A stretch of DNA of 64,000 nt from Pseudomonas fluorescens (GTDB lineage Bacteria > Pseudomonadota > Gammaproteobacteria > Pseudomonadales > Pseudomonadaceae), in NCBI RefSeq assembly GCF_902497775.2, contig NZ_OZ024668.1, forward strand, positions 4,758,326-4,822,325. Direction: 5' to 3'. The notes beneath the pieces are model-generated. The model saw nothing but the letters and a program-made list of their open reading frames with translations. It was not told where the DNA came from and searched no databases. Positions 49,448 through 57,293 of the stretch are shown here, in pieces; position 1 is the first letter of the stretch, and each line of letters starts with the position of its first letter. The translations under genes were made by a program, and so were the position numbers.

Positions 49448-49729
49448 TTACTTTTTCTTCAGGCAGTCGCTCATGAACGCCTTGCGCTCATCGCCCTTGA
49501 GCGCCTTGGTGGTGGCGTCGGCGTTGCAGGTTTTCATTTTTTCCTGCTGAGTCGCAGGCTTGGCTTTCAGGCAGGTGCTCATGAACGCCTTGCGCTCGTC
49601 GCCCTTGAGCGCCTTGGTGGTGGCATCGGCGTTACAGGTTTTCATTTTCTCCTGTTGCGCGGTGGCGGCAAATCCTTGGGAACACATCAGCAAACCGAGC
49701 AACATCAACGGCACACGCACAATCTTCAT
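49448..49729 (-). CDS. psiF: PsiF-repeat periplasmic protein
   Basis: 93 residues. Signal peptide 1-21 cut after GFA; the mature part is two nearly identical PsiF units (QQEKMKTCNADATTKALKG / DERKAFMSTCLK then again), each with a pair of cysteines. At the DNA level the units at 49460-49549 and 49568-49657 match at almost every base, 108 bp apart. PsiF is phosphate-starvation inducible in E. coli; its function is unknown. AGGAGA precedes the ATG. Confidence 0.87.
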   Translation of the reverse strand: MKIVRVPLMLLGLLMCSQGFAATAQQEKMKTCNADATTKALKGDERKAFMSTCLKAKPATQQEKMKTCNADATTKALKGDERKAFMSDCLKKK

Positions 49730-49792
49730 GGCGTTTTCTCCTGGTCGCCGCGCCAAGCGCGCAGCCTTGCGCGAGAGTTTAGACAAATATTC

Positions 49793-50599
49793 TTACAAAC
49801 CACCAGCACGAGGCGCTTCAGCCCGCGCTTGCCGCCGGTACTGTTCGGGAGTGCAGTGGGCCTGGCGCTGGAACATGGCGATGAACGCCGAGGCGCTACT
49901 GTAGCCCAGGTCGAAGGCAATCTGCTGGATCGGCAGGTTCTGCTCCAGCGCCTCGATGGCACGCAGAAAGCGCAAACGCAGGCGCCACTCGCCAAAGCTC
50001 ATGCCCAGTTCGCGGATAAACTGCCGGGCCAGGGTGCGTTCGCTGACATGCACGCTGGCGGCCCAATCGCCGAGCGGGCGATTGTCGCCGGGCTCGGCAT
50101 GCAGGGCTTGCAGCACCTCGCCCAGGCCGGCGCTGCGCGCGTAGGGCAGGTAGCAGGTCTGGGTCGGTGCGCGGCGCAACTGATCGACCAGCACCTGAGC
50201 CAGGCGCTGATCGGCTTCATCTTGCGCAACCTTGACATCGCGAGCAGCAAAATCGCCAAGGATAGCCTTTAGAATGTCGCTGATCACCAGGGTACAGGGC
50301 TCGGCCGGCAGCCCCTGGCACAGGGTGCGGTCCAGGTACACCGAGCGATAGACGATGGCCTGCGGGTTGTAGCAGCTGTGCTCGGTGTCGGGCGGGACCC
50401 ACACCGCATAGTGCGGCGGCGAGATCAAGCGCTGGCCGTCGATCTCCAGGTGCATGATGCCGTGAGCCGCATAGTTGAGCTGGCCCCAGGCGTGACGGTG
50501 GGCGGCGCTGTGGGTGTCGGCACCGAATTCGTCGTAGCGAAAATACACCGGGGCGGGCAAGGCCTCGAATTGCGGGATGTTTACGTACTTTATCGACAT
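49793..50599 (-). CDS. AraC-family transcriptional regulator
   Basis: 268 residues. N-terminal cupin-like sensing domain (HRHAWGQLNYAAHGIMHLEIDG, PPHYAVWVPPDTEHSCYN) and a C-terminal double helix-turn-helix (VHVSERTLARQFIRELGMSFGEW, LPIQQIAFDLGYSSASAFIAMFQRQ). ATG 50599 is preferred to an upstream TTG. Divergent from an EamA exporter gene, with a 21-bp-spaced direct repeat between them, it likely controls that exporter and perhaps itself. Effector unknown. Confidence 0.88.
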   Translation of the reverse strand: MSIKYVNIPQFEALPAPVYFRYDEFGADTHSAAHRHAWGQLNYAAHGIMHLEIDGQRLISPPHYAVWVPPDTEHSCYNPQAIVYRSVYLDRTLCQGLPAEPCTLVISDILKAILGDFAARDVKVAQDEADQRLAQVLVDQLRRAPTQTCYLPYARSAGLGEVLQALHAEPGDNRPLGDWAASVHVSERTLARQFIRELGMSFGEWRLRLRFLRAIEALEQNLPIQQIAFDLGYSSASAFIAMFQRQAHCTPEQYRRQARAEAPRAGGL

Positions 50600-50601
50600 G
50601 C

Positions 50602-50631
50602 TGTCTGGATCTATGCGCAGGTTGTCTGGAT
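50602..50631. promoter_or_regulatory. Direct repeats, probable AraC-family operator
   Basis: TGTCTGGAT occurs at 50602-50610 and again at 50623-50631, 21 bp apart, the two-helical-turn spacing favoured by AraC-family dimers. It lies in the divergent interval between the regulator and EamA genes. A GACAGACA word further on (50648-50656) may add a half-site. Confidence 0.6.
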
Positions 50632-50697
50632 ACAAGTATAAGCAACAGGACAGACAAGCGGATAATAGTCGCCTGTACCCTCAAGAGTTCCCGTTTC

Positions 50698-51591
50698 ATG
50701 AATTATGCGTTTCCGTTGCTGGCAATCTTCATCTGGGCCGGCAATACCGTGGTCACCAAGATGTCTGCCGGGGCGATCTTCCCCGCCGAGATCGGTTTCT
50801 ATCGCTGGCTGCTGGCCGGCCTGCTGTTCACTCCGTTCCTGTTGCGCCCGGTCTTGCGCAACTGGGCAGCCATCGGCCCGCACCTGGGCAAGATCTTCAT
50901 CCTCGGCGTGCTGGGCATGGCGGTGTACCAGAGCCTGGCCTACTTCGCCGCGGCCATCACCAGCGCCACCAACATGGGCATCATCCTTTCACTGATGCCA
51001 TTGATGTCCCTGGCCTTGGCAATCATCAGCCTAGGCCAGCGGCTGACCATCGGCGCGCTGATCGGCGCCTTGGTGTCGTTCATCGGTGTGCTGGTGGTGG
51101 TCTCGGCGGGCGATCTGGCAGTGCTGGTGCAGCATGGGGTCAACGGCGGCGATGCGCTGATGCTGATCGCCACCCTCGCCTACGCGGTGTACAGCACCCT
51201 GCTGAAAAAGTGGCAGCTGCGTATCCCGCCATTGCAACTGCTGTATCTGCAGGTGCTGGTGGCGATCATCGTGCTGTTTCCGTTGTTCCTGTTCTCGCAA
51301 AAGACTGGCCTGGGCGCGGGCAATATCGGCCTGGTGATCTATGCCTGCGTGCTGGCCTCGATGATCGCGCCACTGGCCTGGATGCAGGCAGTCAGCCGCC
51401 TGGGGCCGAGCCGCACGACGCTGTTCTTCAACCTGCTGCCGGCAGTAACGGCAGTAATCGCCGCGATGGTGCTGGGCGAGCAACTGGCCCTCTATCACCT
51501 GGTGGGCGGGGTGCTGACCCTGGTTGGGGTAATACTTGCCGAACGCTGGAAAACACCCTTGCGCCGCAGCGCTACAGCCCCGCAGCCTTGA
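50698..51591 (+). CDS. DMT-superfamily exporter, EamA type
   Basis: 297 residues, ten predicted helices made of two EamA repeats (about 2-135 and 148-285), including AIFIWAGNTVVTKMSAGAIF and SLAYFAAAITSATNMGIILSLMPLM. Members export amino acids or small metabolites; the substrate is unknown. It is divergent from an AraC regulator that probably controls it. Its end overlaps the converging lipase gene by 20 bp. Confidence 0.88.
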   Translation: MNYAFPLLAIFIWAGNTVVTKMSAGAIFPAEIGFYRWLLAGLLFTPFLLRPVLRNWAAIGPHLGKIFILGVLGMAVYQSLAYFAAAITSATNMGIILSLMPLMSLALAIISLGQRLTIGALIGALVSFIGVLVVVSAGDLAVLVQHGVNGGDALMLIATLAYAVYSTLLKKWQLRIPPLQLLYLQVLVAIIVLFPLFLFSQKTGLGAGNIGLVIYACVLASMIAPLAWMQAVSRLGPSRTTLFFNLLPAVTAVIAAMVLGEQLALYHLVGGVLTLVGVILAERWKTPLRRSATAPQP

Positions 51592-52462
51592 GCCTGGCGG
51601 CATGTTCGGTGAACAGCCGCACCGGTTCCGCGCCTTTGCCCACCGCACCTAGCGACTGGTTGACGATGTCCAGGTGATCGAGCGGATAGTCATCGCCGAT
51701 CACCTGGCCCAGGTGCGAACTGAAGCGCCCGACCATGCCATCGCACTGGCCCTTTTCCCGCACGAAGGTACGGGCGAACAGGCGGCAGAAGCGGTTGCTG
51801 CCGTCCAGGCGGTTGAGACCGCGATCGGTGCGGCCCGGTTGCAGGGTGCCGGACCAGGAGTAGTAACGCACGCCATTGACCTCGGCCGGGCCCTCGCCGC
51901 CCCAGGTGGTCGGCAGGCCCTGTGGATAAGCCTGGTTGAACCGCGCCACGCCGGCGCTGGTGAGCGATTGGTGCGAGGCGTGTACGTCAATCGGCAGTTT
52001 CGGCCCGCGCCAGCCGGTTTCCAGCCAGCCCATCAACACCCCTAGGCCATGCAGCAGCGCCTTGAGCAGACGGCCGCGCGCGGAGTCGGCGGGGTAATAC
52101 TCATGCAGGTGATCGGCCAGCTCCGAGCCATGATTGGGCCCGGCAATCGAGGTGACCGACGCCACCCATTCCGGTCGTTTGGCTGCGGCGTAACGCGCGG
52201 TCAGGGCACCCTGGCTGTGGCCGAGCAGGTTGACCTTGTCGGCGCCGGTGCGCCGCCGAAGGTCCTCGATGATCAGCAACAACTGCTCGCCGCGCACCTC
52301 GCAGGAGTTGAGCGGCGACACCTGCACGGCAAATACCGTCGCCCCACCACGGCGCAATGCCGAAACGATCCCGAACCAGTAGGGATACAGCAGCAGGCGG
52401 ACAAACCCGAGCATGCCCGGCACCAGCACCAGTGGATAACGCGTGGCAAGCCCTTGGGCCAT
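51572..52462 (-). CDS. Triacylglycerol lipase, family I-like, without signal peptide
   Basis: 296 residues closely resembling mature Pseudomonas family I lipase: YPLVLVPGMLGF, YWFGIVSALRRGGATVFAV, nucleophile elbow GHSQGA (S83), DGMVG (D241), SSHLGQVIGDDYPLDHLDIVNQ (H263) and calcium-type aspartates D220 and D265. Unlike LipA it begins MAQGLATRYPLVLV with no export signal, and the frame is closed upstream by a TAG 39 bases before the ATG. The usual HxHGG after the serine is replaced by QGA. No lipase foldase gene is adjacent. Probably an intracellular lipase or esterase. Confidence 0.85.
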   Translation of the reverse strand: MAQGLATRYPLVLVPGMLGFVRLLLYPYWFGIVSALRRGGATVFAVQVSPLNSCEVRGEQLLLIIEDLRRRTGADKVNLLGHSQGALTARYAAAKRPEWVASVTSIAGPNHGSELADHLHEYYPADSARGRLLKALLHGLGVLMGWLETGWRGPKLPIDVHASHQSLTSAGVARFNQAYPQGLPTTWGGEGPAEVNGVRYYSWSGTLQPGRTDRGLNRLDGSNRFCRLFARTFVREKGQCDGMVGRFSSHLGQVIGDDYPLDHLDIVNQSLGAVGKGAEPVRLFTEHAARLKAAGL

Positions 52463-52527
52463 GGCTGCATTCCCCGTTCCGTGGACAGTCGCCCAACCCT
52501 ACAGGCAACTCGATGGCAATCGCAATC

Positions 52528-52555
52528 GAACTCCCGCCGCTCACTGGGGTTCCAA
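52528..52555 (+). promoter_or_regulatory. AlgU (sigma-22/RpoE-type) promoter of osmE
   Basis: GAACTC at 52528-52533, a 17-base spacer and TCCAA at 52551-52555 match the AlgU consensus GAACTT-N16/17-TCYRA with one mismatch. It lies 30 bp before the osmE start, and osmE belongs to the AlgU regulon in P. aeruginosa. Confidence 0.7.
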
Positions 52556-52585
52556 GCCAATAGACCCTCAGCAAGGAGCTCAACC

Positions 52586-52939
52586 ATGTACAAACAGACC
52601 CTGGCCATCCTCCTGACCACCGCTACCCTGGCCGCCTGCGGCAGCCGCCCGGAAAACCCGGTGGACTACGTCACCTATCACGAAGAGCCGCTGGTCAAGC
52701 AGGTCGAGAACGGCATGACCATGCAGCGGGTGATCGCCATTGGCGGCAGCCCGTCGACGGTGATCGACCTGCCCCATGGCGGTACCTGCAACAACTACAT
52801 CCTCAACCGTGACGGCAAGCAGCAGGCCTACTACGTACGTTTCGACGCCACCGGCCATGTCGACGCCAAGGGCTTCAAGACCTGCGAACAGCGCCAGGTC
52901 GATGACGAGGCCGTCGAAAAGGCCAAGGCCAAGCTATAA
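52586..52939 (+). CDS. osmE: Osmotically inducible lipoprotein OsmE
   Basis: 117 residues. Lipoprotein signal with lipobox LAAC (C18), then a SmpA/OmlA-type BamE-like fold (YVTYHEEPLVKQVENGMTMQRVIAIGGSPS, GGTCNNYIL). It is an envelope stress/osmotic lipoprotein of unclear biochemical role. AAGGAG precedes the ATG; a much longer in-frame extension upstream is spurious. An AlgU-type promoter lies just before it. Confidence 0.92.
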   Translation: MYKQTLAILLTTATLAACGSRPENPVDYVTYHEEPLVKQVENGMTMQRVIAIGGSPSTVIDLPHGGTCNNYILNRDGKQQAYYVRFDATGHVDAKGFKTCEQRQVDDEAVEKAKAKL

Positions 52940-53029
52940 AACTTTTCCGCGCGCGGGGGACTCACAGCTTAAGTGACCAGCGCGCCGACAGAGCGTGAAG
53001 ATCTATCCGTTTTCAGCCTGGAGATGATG

Positions 53030-53560
53030 ATGAGCAACGTTGAACTGACCGATGTTAAAACCTTGCGTGAACGCGCCCGCCAGCATGTCGAGCAGGGCGC
53101 CGTGACCGAAGGTTACAGTGCCGACCGGGAGAAGATCCTGCGCCTGCTCAACGAGTCGCTGGCCACCGAGTGGGTCTGCGCCCTGCGCTACAAGCGCCAC
53201 TACTACATGGCCAGCGGGATCAAGGCCAGTGTCGCCGCTGAGGAGTTCCTCGAGCACGCCACCCAAGAGCTGGAACATGCCGACAAGCTGGCCGAACGCA
53301 TCGTCCAGCTGGGCGGCGAGCCGGACCTGAACCCGGACAACCTGAGCAAGAATTCCCACGCCCAGTACGTGGCCGGCAAGAACCTCAAGGAGATGGTCCT
53401 TGAAGACCTGATCGCTGAGCGGATCGCCATCGACAGCTACCGCGAGATCATCCAGTACATCGGCGAGAGCGACCCGACCACCCGCCGCATCTTCGAAGAT
53501 ATCCTGGCCCAGGAAGAAGAGCACGCCGACGATATGGCGGACTTGCTGCAAGGCCTGTAA
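53030..53560 (+). CDS. Ferritin-like (Dps/bacterioferritin-type) protein
   Basis: 176 residues of ferritin-like four-helix type. Metal-ligand residues of helices: ATEWVCALRYKRHYY, EFLEHATQELEHADKLAERI (E-x6-E-x2-H pattern), LEDLIAERIAIDSYREII and ILAQEEEHADDM. It probably stores or detoxifies iron. The start is one of three consecutive ATGs (53024, 53027, 53030); GGAG is best spaced for the last. It corresponds in position to the gene called probable bacterioferritin next to osmE in P. aeruginosa. Confidence 0.88.
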   Translation: MSNVELTDVKTLRERARQHVEQGAVTEGYSADREKILRLLNESLATEWVCALRYKRHYYMASGIKASVAAEEFLEHATQELEHADKLAERIVQLGGEPDLNPDNLSKNSHAQYVAGKNLKEMVLEDLIAERIAIDSYREIIQYIGESDPTTRRIFEDILAQEEEHADDMADLLQGL

Positions 53561-53565
53561 ACCTT

Positions 53566-53636
53566 ATCGCGGGTCATGTCGGGTCGCCGCACCGCCGCTC
53601 CCACAGGTACATGTGGGAGCGGGCTTGCCCCGCGAT
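53566..53636. repeat. REP doublet between convergent ferritin-like and asmA genes
   Basis: Outer arms start ATCGCGGG (53566) and end CCCCGCGAT (53636); the inner hairpin is GCTCCCACA (53597-53605) with TGTGGGAGC (53612-53620). The left arm carries an insertion with a repeated CGCCGC word. Likely terminates both flanking genes. Confidence 0.88.
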
Positions 53637-53644
53637 TGCTTTGC

Positions 53645-55705
53645 TCAACCTGCCTTCACCGCCCGCGGCGCCTTGCCAGCCTTCATCTGTTCCAGCAGCG
53701 GCGTGCACTGGTTCGGCACATCACCACTCGGCGCGATCAGCGCCAGCAACCCCGCCGCCGGCCCTGCAACCACACCCAACGCCACCATCCCGGCGCCACG
53801 CAGCGCCAGCGGCAATGCCTGCACGCCAGCACTTGGCTTGGCAAACGGCCCGCGCACGTACAGCGGCGAGCGTAACGAGAACAGGCGCACACCCTTGGAC
53901 TCGGGGTTGATCTTCAGGTCCAACTGCTCGCTGGCAAAGTTGGCCGTGCCGTCGATGTAAATGATCGCGTTCTCGGTATCGAAGACAAACACCCGGGTGG
54001 TGGCCAGGCCGTCCTTGATGCCGAAATCGGCCGCCGCGCAGTTGATCTTCACTTCCTTGTCGCCAAACAGCTTGCCGACCACATAGTTGCCGACGTTAAG
54101 CCCGGCGATCTCCATCAAGCCACGGCTGATCGCACCGTCATTGATCAGCATCTTCAGGTCGCCATTGGCGGTAGCCAGCAAAGCCGCTACCGAGTTACCG
54201 CGCCCGCTCAGGTCGGCGTCACCGTTGAGTTCGCCGAAGCTGGTCTTCATCGGCTCGAAAGTCGGGAACAGCTGCTTGAGCTTGAAGTTGCGCGCACTCA
54301 ATTGCGCCCTGCCCTGCAGCGGCACGCTTCGGCCATCGAGGCGCACCTGGGCGTCGAGCTTGCCGCCAGCGATGCCAAAGCGCAGTGGCTCCAGGCGCAG
54401 CACACCGTCGTCAAGGACGAAGTGGCTGGAAAGATCGGTGAACGGCAGCTCGGCGCTGTGCACGATGCGCTTGCCGCTGAAGGTCACGTCAGCGTCCATG
54501 GTCCGCCAGCGTTCGGTGCGAAACGCCTCGACCGGCAACACCTTGCCAGCCGGTTGCTTGCTGGCACCGCCACGGGCTTTCTGCTGCGCATTGGAGTCGG
54601 CGCCGATCAGCGGTGCCAGGTCTTTGAACAGCAACTGGTTGGACACCAGTTTGCCGGTCAGCTTCGGCCTTGGCTGACTGGCGACGAACGCCAGGTCGCC
54701 ATGGATATCACTGTCGCCGATCTTGCCGTTGAAGCCTTCATAGCGAAACACCGCGCCGCCAGGTTCATGCAGCTTGGCGCTGAGATGACCATCGGTGGCA
54801 TAGGGCGGCGAATCGGGCAGGGTCACGCCGGTCAGCGGATACAGGTTGCCCAGGCTCGCTCCCGACAGACGCAGGCGCAGGTCGAGGGCGCCGAGGTTGC
54901 GCGGGTCGGTCAGGGTGCCGGCGACGGCGATGCGGGTATCGCCAATGGCCATGTCGGCCTGCAGCGGGAACGGCTGGGAGGCGTCCTGCAGGGCCAGCAA
55001 GCCGCCGATCTTGCCGGTACCGGCCAGCGCCTGGCCTTTGTAGCGCCCCTTGACCTTGAGGCCGAAGGCGTAGTCCTGGGCGGCACCCACCTTTTGCGCC
55101 GAGGCCTTGCCGACGATGTCGCTGAACGGGATCGGCTTGCCCAGCGGGTCGATCAGCATGTCCATGCGGGTTTTCAGGGTCTGGTCATCGAGGCTGACCT
55201 GGCCCTTGTCAAAGCCGATGGCGCCGATGTCCAGCACCCATTTCGACGGCTCGGCCTGCTCATCCTTGGGGCCGAAGTCGAAGGTCCAGTTGGCGCGGCC
55301 ATCGGCCAGGCGCTTGAGGCTGGCGGTCGGCTGGTTGAGATCGATGCGCGGAATGACGATTTGTTGCAACAGCAACGGCAGCGGCGCCAGGCGGAACTCG
55401 ACGCGCTTGAGGCCGACCATCTGCGGCTCCTTGAGCCAGTCGGGGTTGCCCAGGGTCAGGTCTTCGGCAATGAAGTGCGGCCACGGCAGCCAGGCGCGCC
55501 AGCCACCCTGCTCCGGTTCGCGCTGCCAGCGCACCGTCAGGTTGCCATTGATGGCGAAGGGCCGGTGCAACGCTTCGGAGACCTTGGCATTGAGGGTGGG
55601 CTTGACCCGGTTCCAGTCGAAGGTGGCGATGACGATCACCAGTACAGCCAGCACCAGCAGCAGGCTGGCGAGGGTCCAGGTGATGATTTTAGCGGGGCGC
55701 GTCAT
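53645..55705 (-). CDS. asmA: AsmA family protein
   Basis: 686 residues. One N-terminal membrane helix (about 8-30; WTLASLLLVLAVLVIVIATFDW) anchors a long periplasmic AsmA region of beta-rich repeats (FDWNRVKPTLNAKVSEALHRPFAINGNL, GTANFASEQLDLKINPESKG near the end). AsmA-like proteins are bridge-type proteins for lipid transport to the outer membrane. ATG 55705 with AGGAGA 9 bases upstream is preferred to an ATG 30 bases earlier. It is monocistronic. Confidence 0.88.
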   Translation of the reverse strand: MTRPAKIITWTLASLLLVLAVLVIVIATFDWNRVKPTLNAKVSEALHRPFAINGNLTVRWQREPEQGGWRAWLPWPHFIAEDLTLGNPDWLKEPQMVGLKRVEFRLAPLPLLLQQIVIPRIDLNQPTASLKRLADGRANWTFDFGPKDEQAEPSKWVLDIGAIGFDKGQVSLDDQTLKTRMDMLIDPLGKPIPFSDIVGKASAQKVGAAQDYAFGLKVKGRYKGQALAGTGKIGGLLALQDASQPFPLQADMAIGDTRIAVAGTLTDPRNLGALDLRLRLSGASLGNLYPLTGVTLPDSPPYATDGHLSAKLHEPGGAVFRYEGFNGKIGDSDIHGDLAFVASQPRPKLTGKLVSNQLLFKDLAPLIGADSNAQQKARGGASKQPAGKVLPVEAFRTERWRTMDADVTFSGKRIVHSAELPFTDLSSHFVLDDGVLRLEPLRFGIAGGKLDAQVRLDGRSVPLQGRAQLSARNFKLKQLFPTFEPMKTSFGELNGDADLSGRGNSVAALLATANGDLKMLINDGAISRGLMEIAGLNVGNYVVGKLFGDKEVKINCAAADFGIKDGLATTRVFVFDTENAIIYIDGTANFASEQLDLKINPESKGVRLFSLRSPLYVRGPFAKPSAGVQALPLALRGAGMVALGVVAGPAAGLLALIAPSGDVPNQCTPLLEQMKAGKAPRAVKAG

Positions 55706-56046
55706 TGCACGATTCTCCTGATGACTGCATGGCAAAAAGCGGGCGTATTGATGGCACTTATCTCTTCGGACTGATGAAACGCCGAGGGGTTTAATTGATC
55801 AGCCATGATAACGAGGTTTTTTCTGACCTTTTTCTCAACTTTTGTCGATCGTTACCGCTTCCTTCGGCTGTGGTAACGGTCCCAACGCAGCGGTTCATAG
55901 CGCCATAAGCCGCGGCCTAGAGCGGCCGCTGCAAAACATCAATTGCGTTGATTGTTACCATTATCTTTATGAACTTTTATCTGGCGTTTCCCGGCGTAGC
56001 ATTGGCTCCGTACCCACTTTCCAGCCCCGCCGAGGAGCACCGAATC
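55706..56046. other. 341-bp AT-richer intergenic region with an inverted repeat
   Basis: It separates the divergent asmA and AEGGSDRL-repeat genes. CGTTACC (55850-55856) is mirrored by GGTAACG (55872-55878), a possible operator. An AT-rich tract TTGATTGTTACCATTATC (55948-55965) lies about 80 bp before the repeat-protein start. GAACTT at 55971 has no matching sigma-22 -10. No gene is evident; small reading frames here lack ribosome sites. Confidence 0.6.
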
Positions 56047-56403
56047 ATGAAACGCCAATTACTGCTGAGCCTGTCCCTGTCCATCCTGGCCGCCAACGCC
56101 TTTGCCGTTCCCGCCACCGAGCAAGCCCTGAGCGCCGAATCGCGTTCCAGCTCGACGGTGATCTCACAACCGCTGAACCCGCTGGCTGAAGGTGGTTCCG
56201 ATCGCCTGCTGGAGCGTAACAACCGTGTTGCCGAAGGTGGTGCCGATCGCCTGAATGACCGGGTCAAAGTTGCCGAGGGTGGTTCTGATCGCCTGAAACA
56301 GTATTACAAAGTAGCCGAAGGTGGTTCTGACCGTCTGAAAGCACGCTTCGAGGTCGCAGAAGGTGGCTCTGATCGCCTGATCGAAAACCAACGCGCGAGC
56401 TGA
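56047..56403 (+). CDS. Secreted protein with five AEGGSDRL repeats
   Basis: 118 residues. Signal peptide 1-20 cut after AFA; linker to residue 45; then five tandem units of 14-15 residues, each opening with V/L-AEGGSDRL (residues 46-60, 61-74, 75-88, 89-102, 103-116), with Ser replaced by Ala in the second. The rest of each unit is charged and variable (LERNNR, NDRVK, KQYYK, KARFE, IENQR). No known domain. GAGG lies 10 bases before the ATG and a terminator follows at 56454. The AEGG-D-R opening recalls small copper-linked PtrA-type periplasmic proteins, but I cannot confirm this. Function unknown. Confidence 0.82.
   Translation: MKRQLLLSLSLSILAANAFAVPATEQALSAESRSSSTVISQPLNPLAEGGSDRLLERNNRVAEGGADRLNDRVKVAEGGSDRLKQYYKVAEGGSDRLKARFEVAEGGSDRLIENQRAS
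56182..56394 (+). repeat. Coding tandem repeat, five units of 42-45 bp
   Basis: Units share GTTGCCGAAGGTGGTTCTGA-like starts with silent differences among them, so the repeat is kept at the protein level rather than by recent DNA copying. Confidence 0.9.
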
Positions 56404-56453
56404 AGTCTATGCCAGACAACAATAGACACCAGCGCTGTAGCAGCTCCCCTCCC

Positions 56454-56483
56454 AGCCCGGTCCATTGACCGGGCTTTGTTTTT
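56454..56483 (+). terminator. Rho-independent terminator after the repeat-protein gene
   Basis: AGCCCGGTC (56454-56462), loop CATT, GACCGGGCT (56467-56475), then TTGTTTTT. It lies 50 bases past the stop codon. Confidence 0.93.
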
Positions 56484-56537
56484 CCGGCGCCAGGCTATTA
56501 GAGTGCAGGGCTGTTTCACTGCCTGCCGATACTTGCC

Positions 56538-57167
56538 ATGCTGCCGCGCGCCGAACAAAAGCAACAGACCCGCCACGCCCTGCTGGATGCTGCCCGCCAC
56601 CTGATGGAAAGCGGTCGAGGCTTCGGCAGCATCAGCCTGCGCGAAGTGGCAAAAACCGCAGGCATCGTCCCTACCGGTTTTTACCGGCACTTTTCCGACA
56701 TGGACCAACTGGGCCTGGCCCTGGTCAACGAAGTCGGCGAAACCTTCCGCCAGACCATCCGCCTGGTGCGCCAGAACGAATTCGAGCTTGGCGGCATTAC
56801 CGATGCCTCGGTGCGGATCTTTCTCGACGTGGTGGCGGCCAACCGTGCCCAGTTCCTGTTCCTGGCCCGCGAGCAATATGGCGGTTCGCAGCCGGTGCGC
56901 CAGGCCATCGGCACCCTGCGCCAGGGCATCAGCTCGGACCTGGCCACCGACCTTGCGCGCATGCCGCGCTGGCAACACCTGGACGCCGCCGCCCTGGCGG
57001 TGATGGCCGACCTGGTGGTGAAAACCGTGTTCGCTACCCTGCCAGAACTGATCGACGAACCGAGCGAGCCTGCCGGCGAACCGATCAGCGCCCAGGAGAA
57101 AATCACCCAGCAGTTGCGCTTCATCTTCGTCGGTGCCAAGCACTGGCAGGGGCTCAGTACACTGTAG
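56538..57167 (+). CDS. desT: TetR-family regulator of the FabR/DesT type
   Basis: 209 residues. N-terminal helix-turn-helix: SISLREVAKTAGIVPTGFYRHFSDMDQLGLALV, matching E. coli FabR ([20 protein letters not shown]) and P. aeruginosa DesT. These repressors sense acyl-CoA or acyl-ACP saturation and control unsaturated fatty-acid synthesis or desaturase genes. The C-terminal ligand domain carries NRAQFLFLAREQYGGS. No desaturase gene is adjacent, so the targets must lie elsewhere and the symbol is by similarity only. Confidence 0.75.
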   Translation: MLPRAEQKQQTRHALLDAARHLMESGRGFGSISLREVAKTAGIVPTGFYRHFSDMDQLGLALVNEVGETFRQTIRLVRQNEFELGGITDASVRIFLDVVAANRAQFLFLAREQYGGSQPVRQAIGTLRQGISSDLATDLARMPRWQHLDAAALAVMADLVVKTVFATLPELIDEPSEPAGEPISAQEKITQQLRFIFVGAKHWQGLSTL

Positions 57168-57182
57168 GCCGTTTGCTGCGCT

Positions 57183-57228
57183 GGCCTCATCGCGGGGCAA
57201 GCCCGCTCCTACAGCCAGCGATGAGGCC
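57183..57228. repeat. REP element enclosed by an 11-bp perfect inverted repeat
   Basis: GGCCTCATCGC (57183-57193) and GCGATGAGGCC (57218-57228) flank the REP core GGGGCAAGCCCGCTCC. Likely hairpin after the TetR gene. Confidence 0.85.
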
Positions 57229-57293
57229 GGCAAAGTCGCCGGCGTTTCCTGCTACCATTGCGCGCAAACGCACCGACCGCGACGAAATTTTCC

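Noticed and set aside
52049..52585. Extended N-terminus for osmE (296-residue frame)
   Set aside because: The lipobox start at 52586 has AAGGAG, and the extension is antisense to the lipase.
55971..55998. GAACTT resembling an AlgU -35 before the repeat-protein gene
   Set aside because: No TCTGA-like -10 lies 16-17 bases downstream.
56182..56394. Regularly spaced repeats suggesting a CRISPR-like array
   Set aside because: Spacing is in codons, units are coding and imperfect, and there are no spacers or cas genes.
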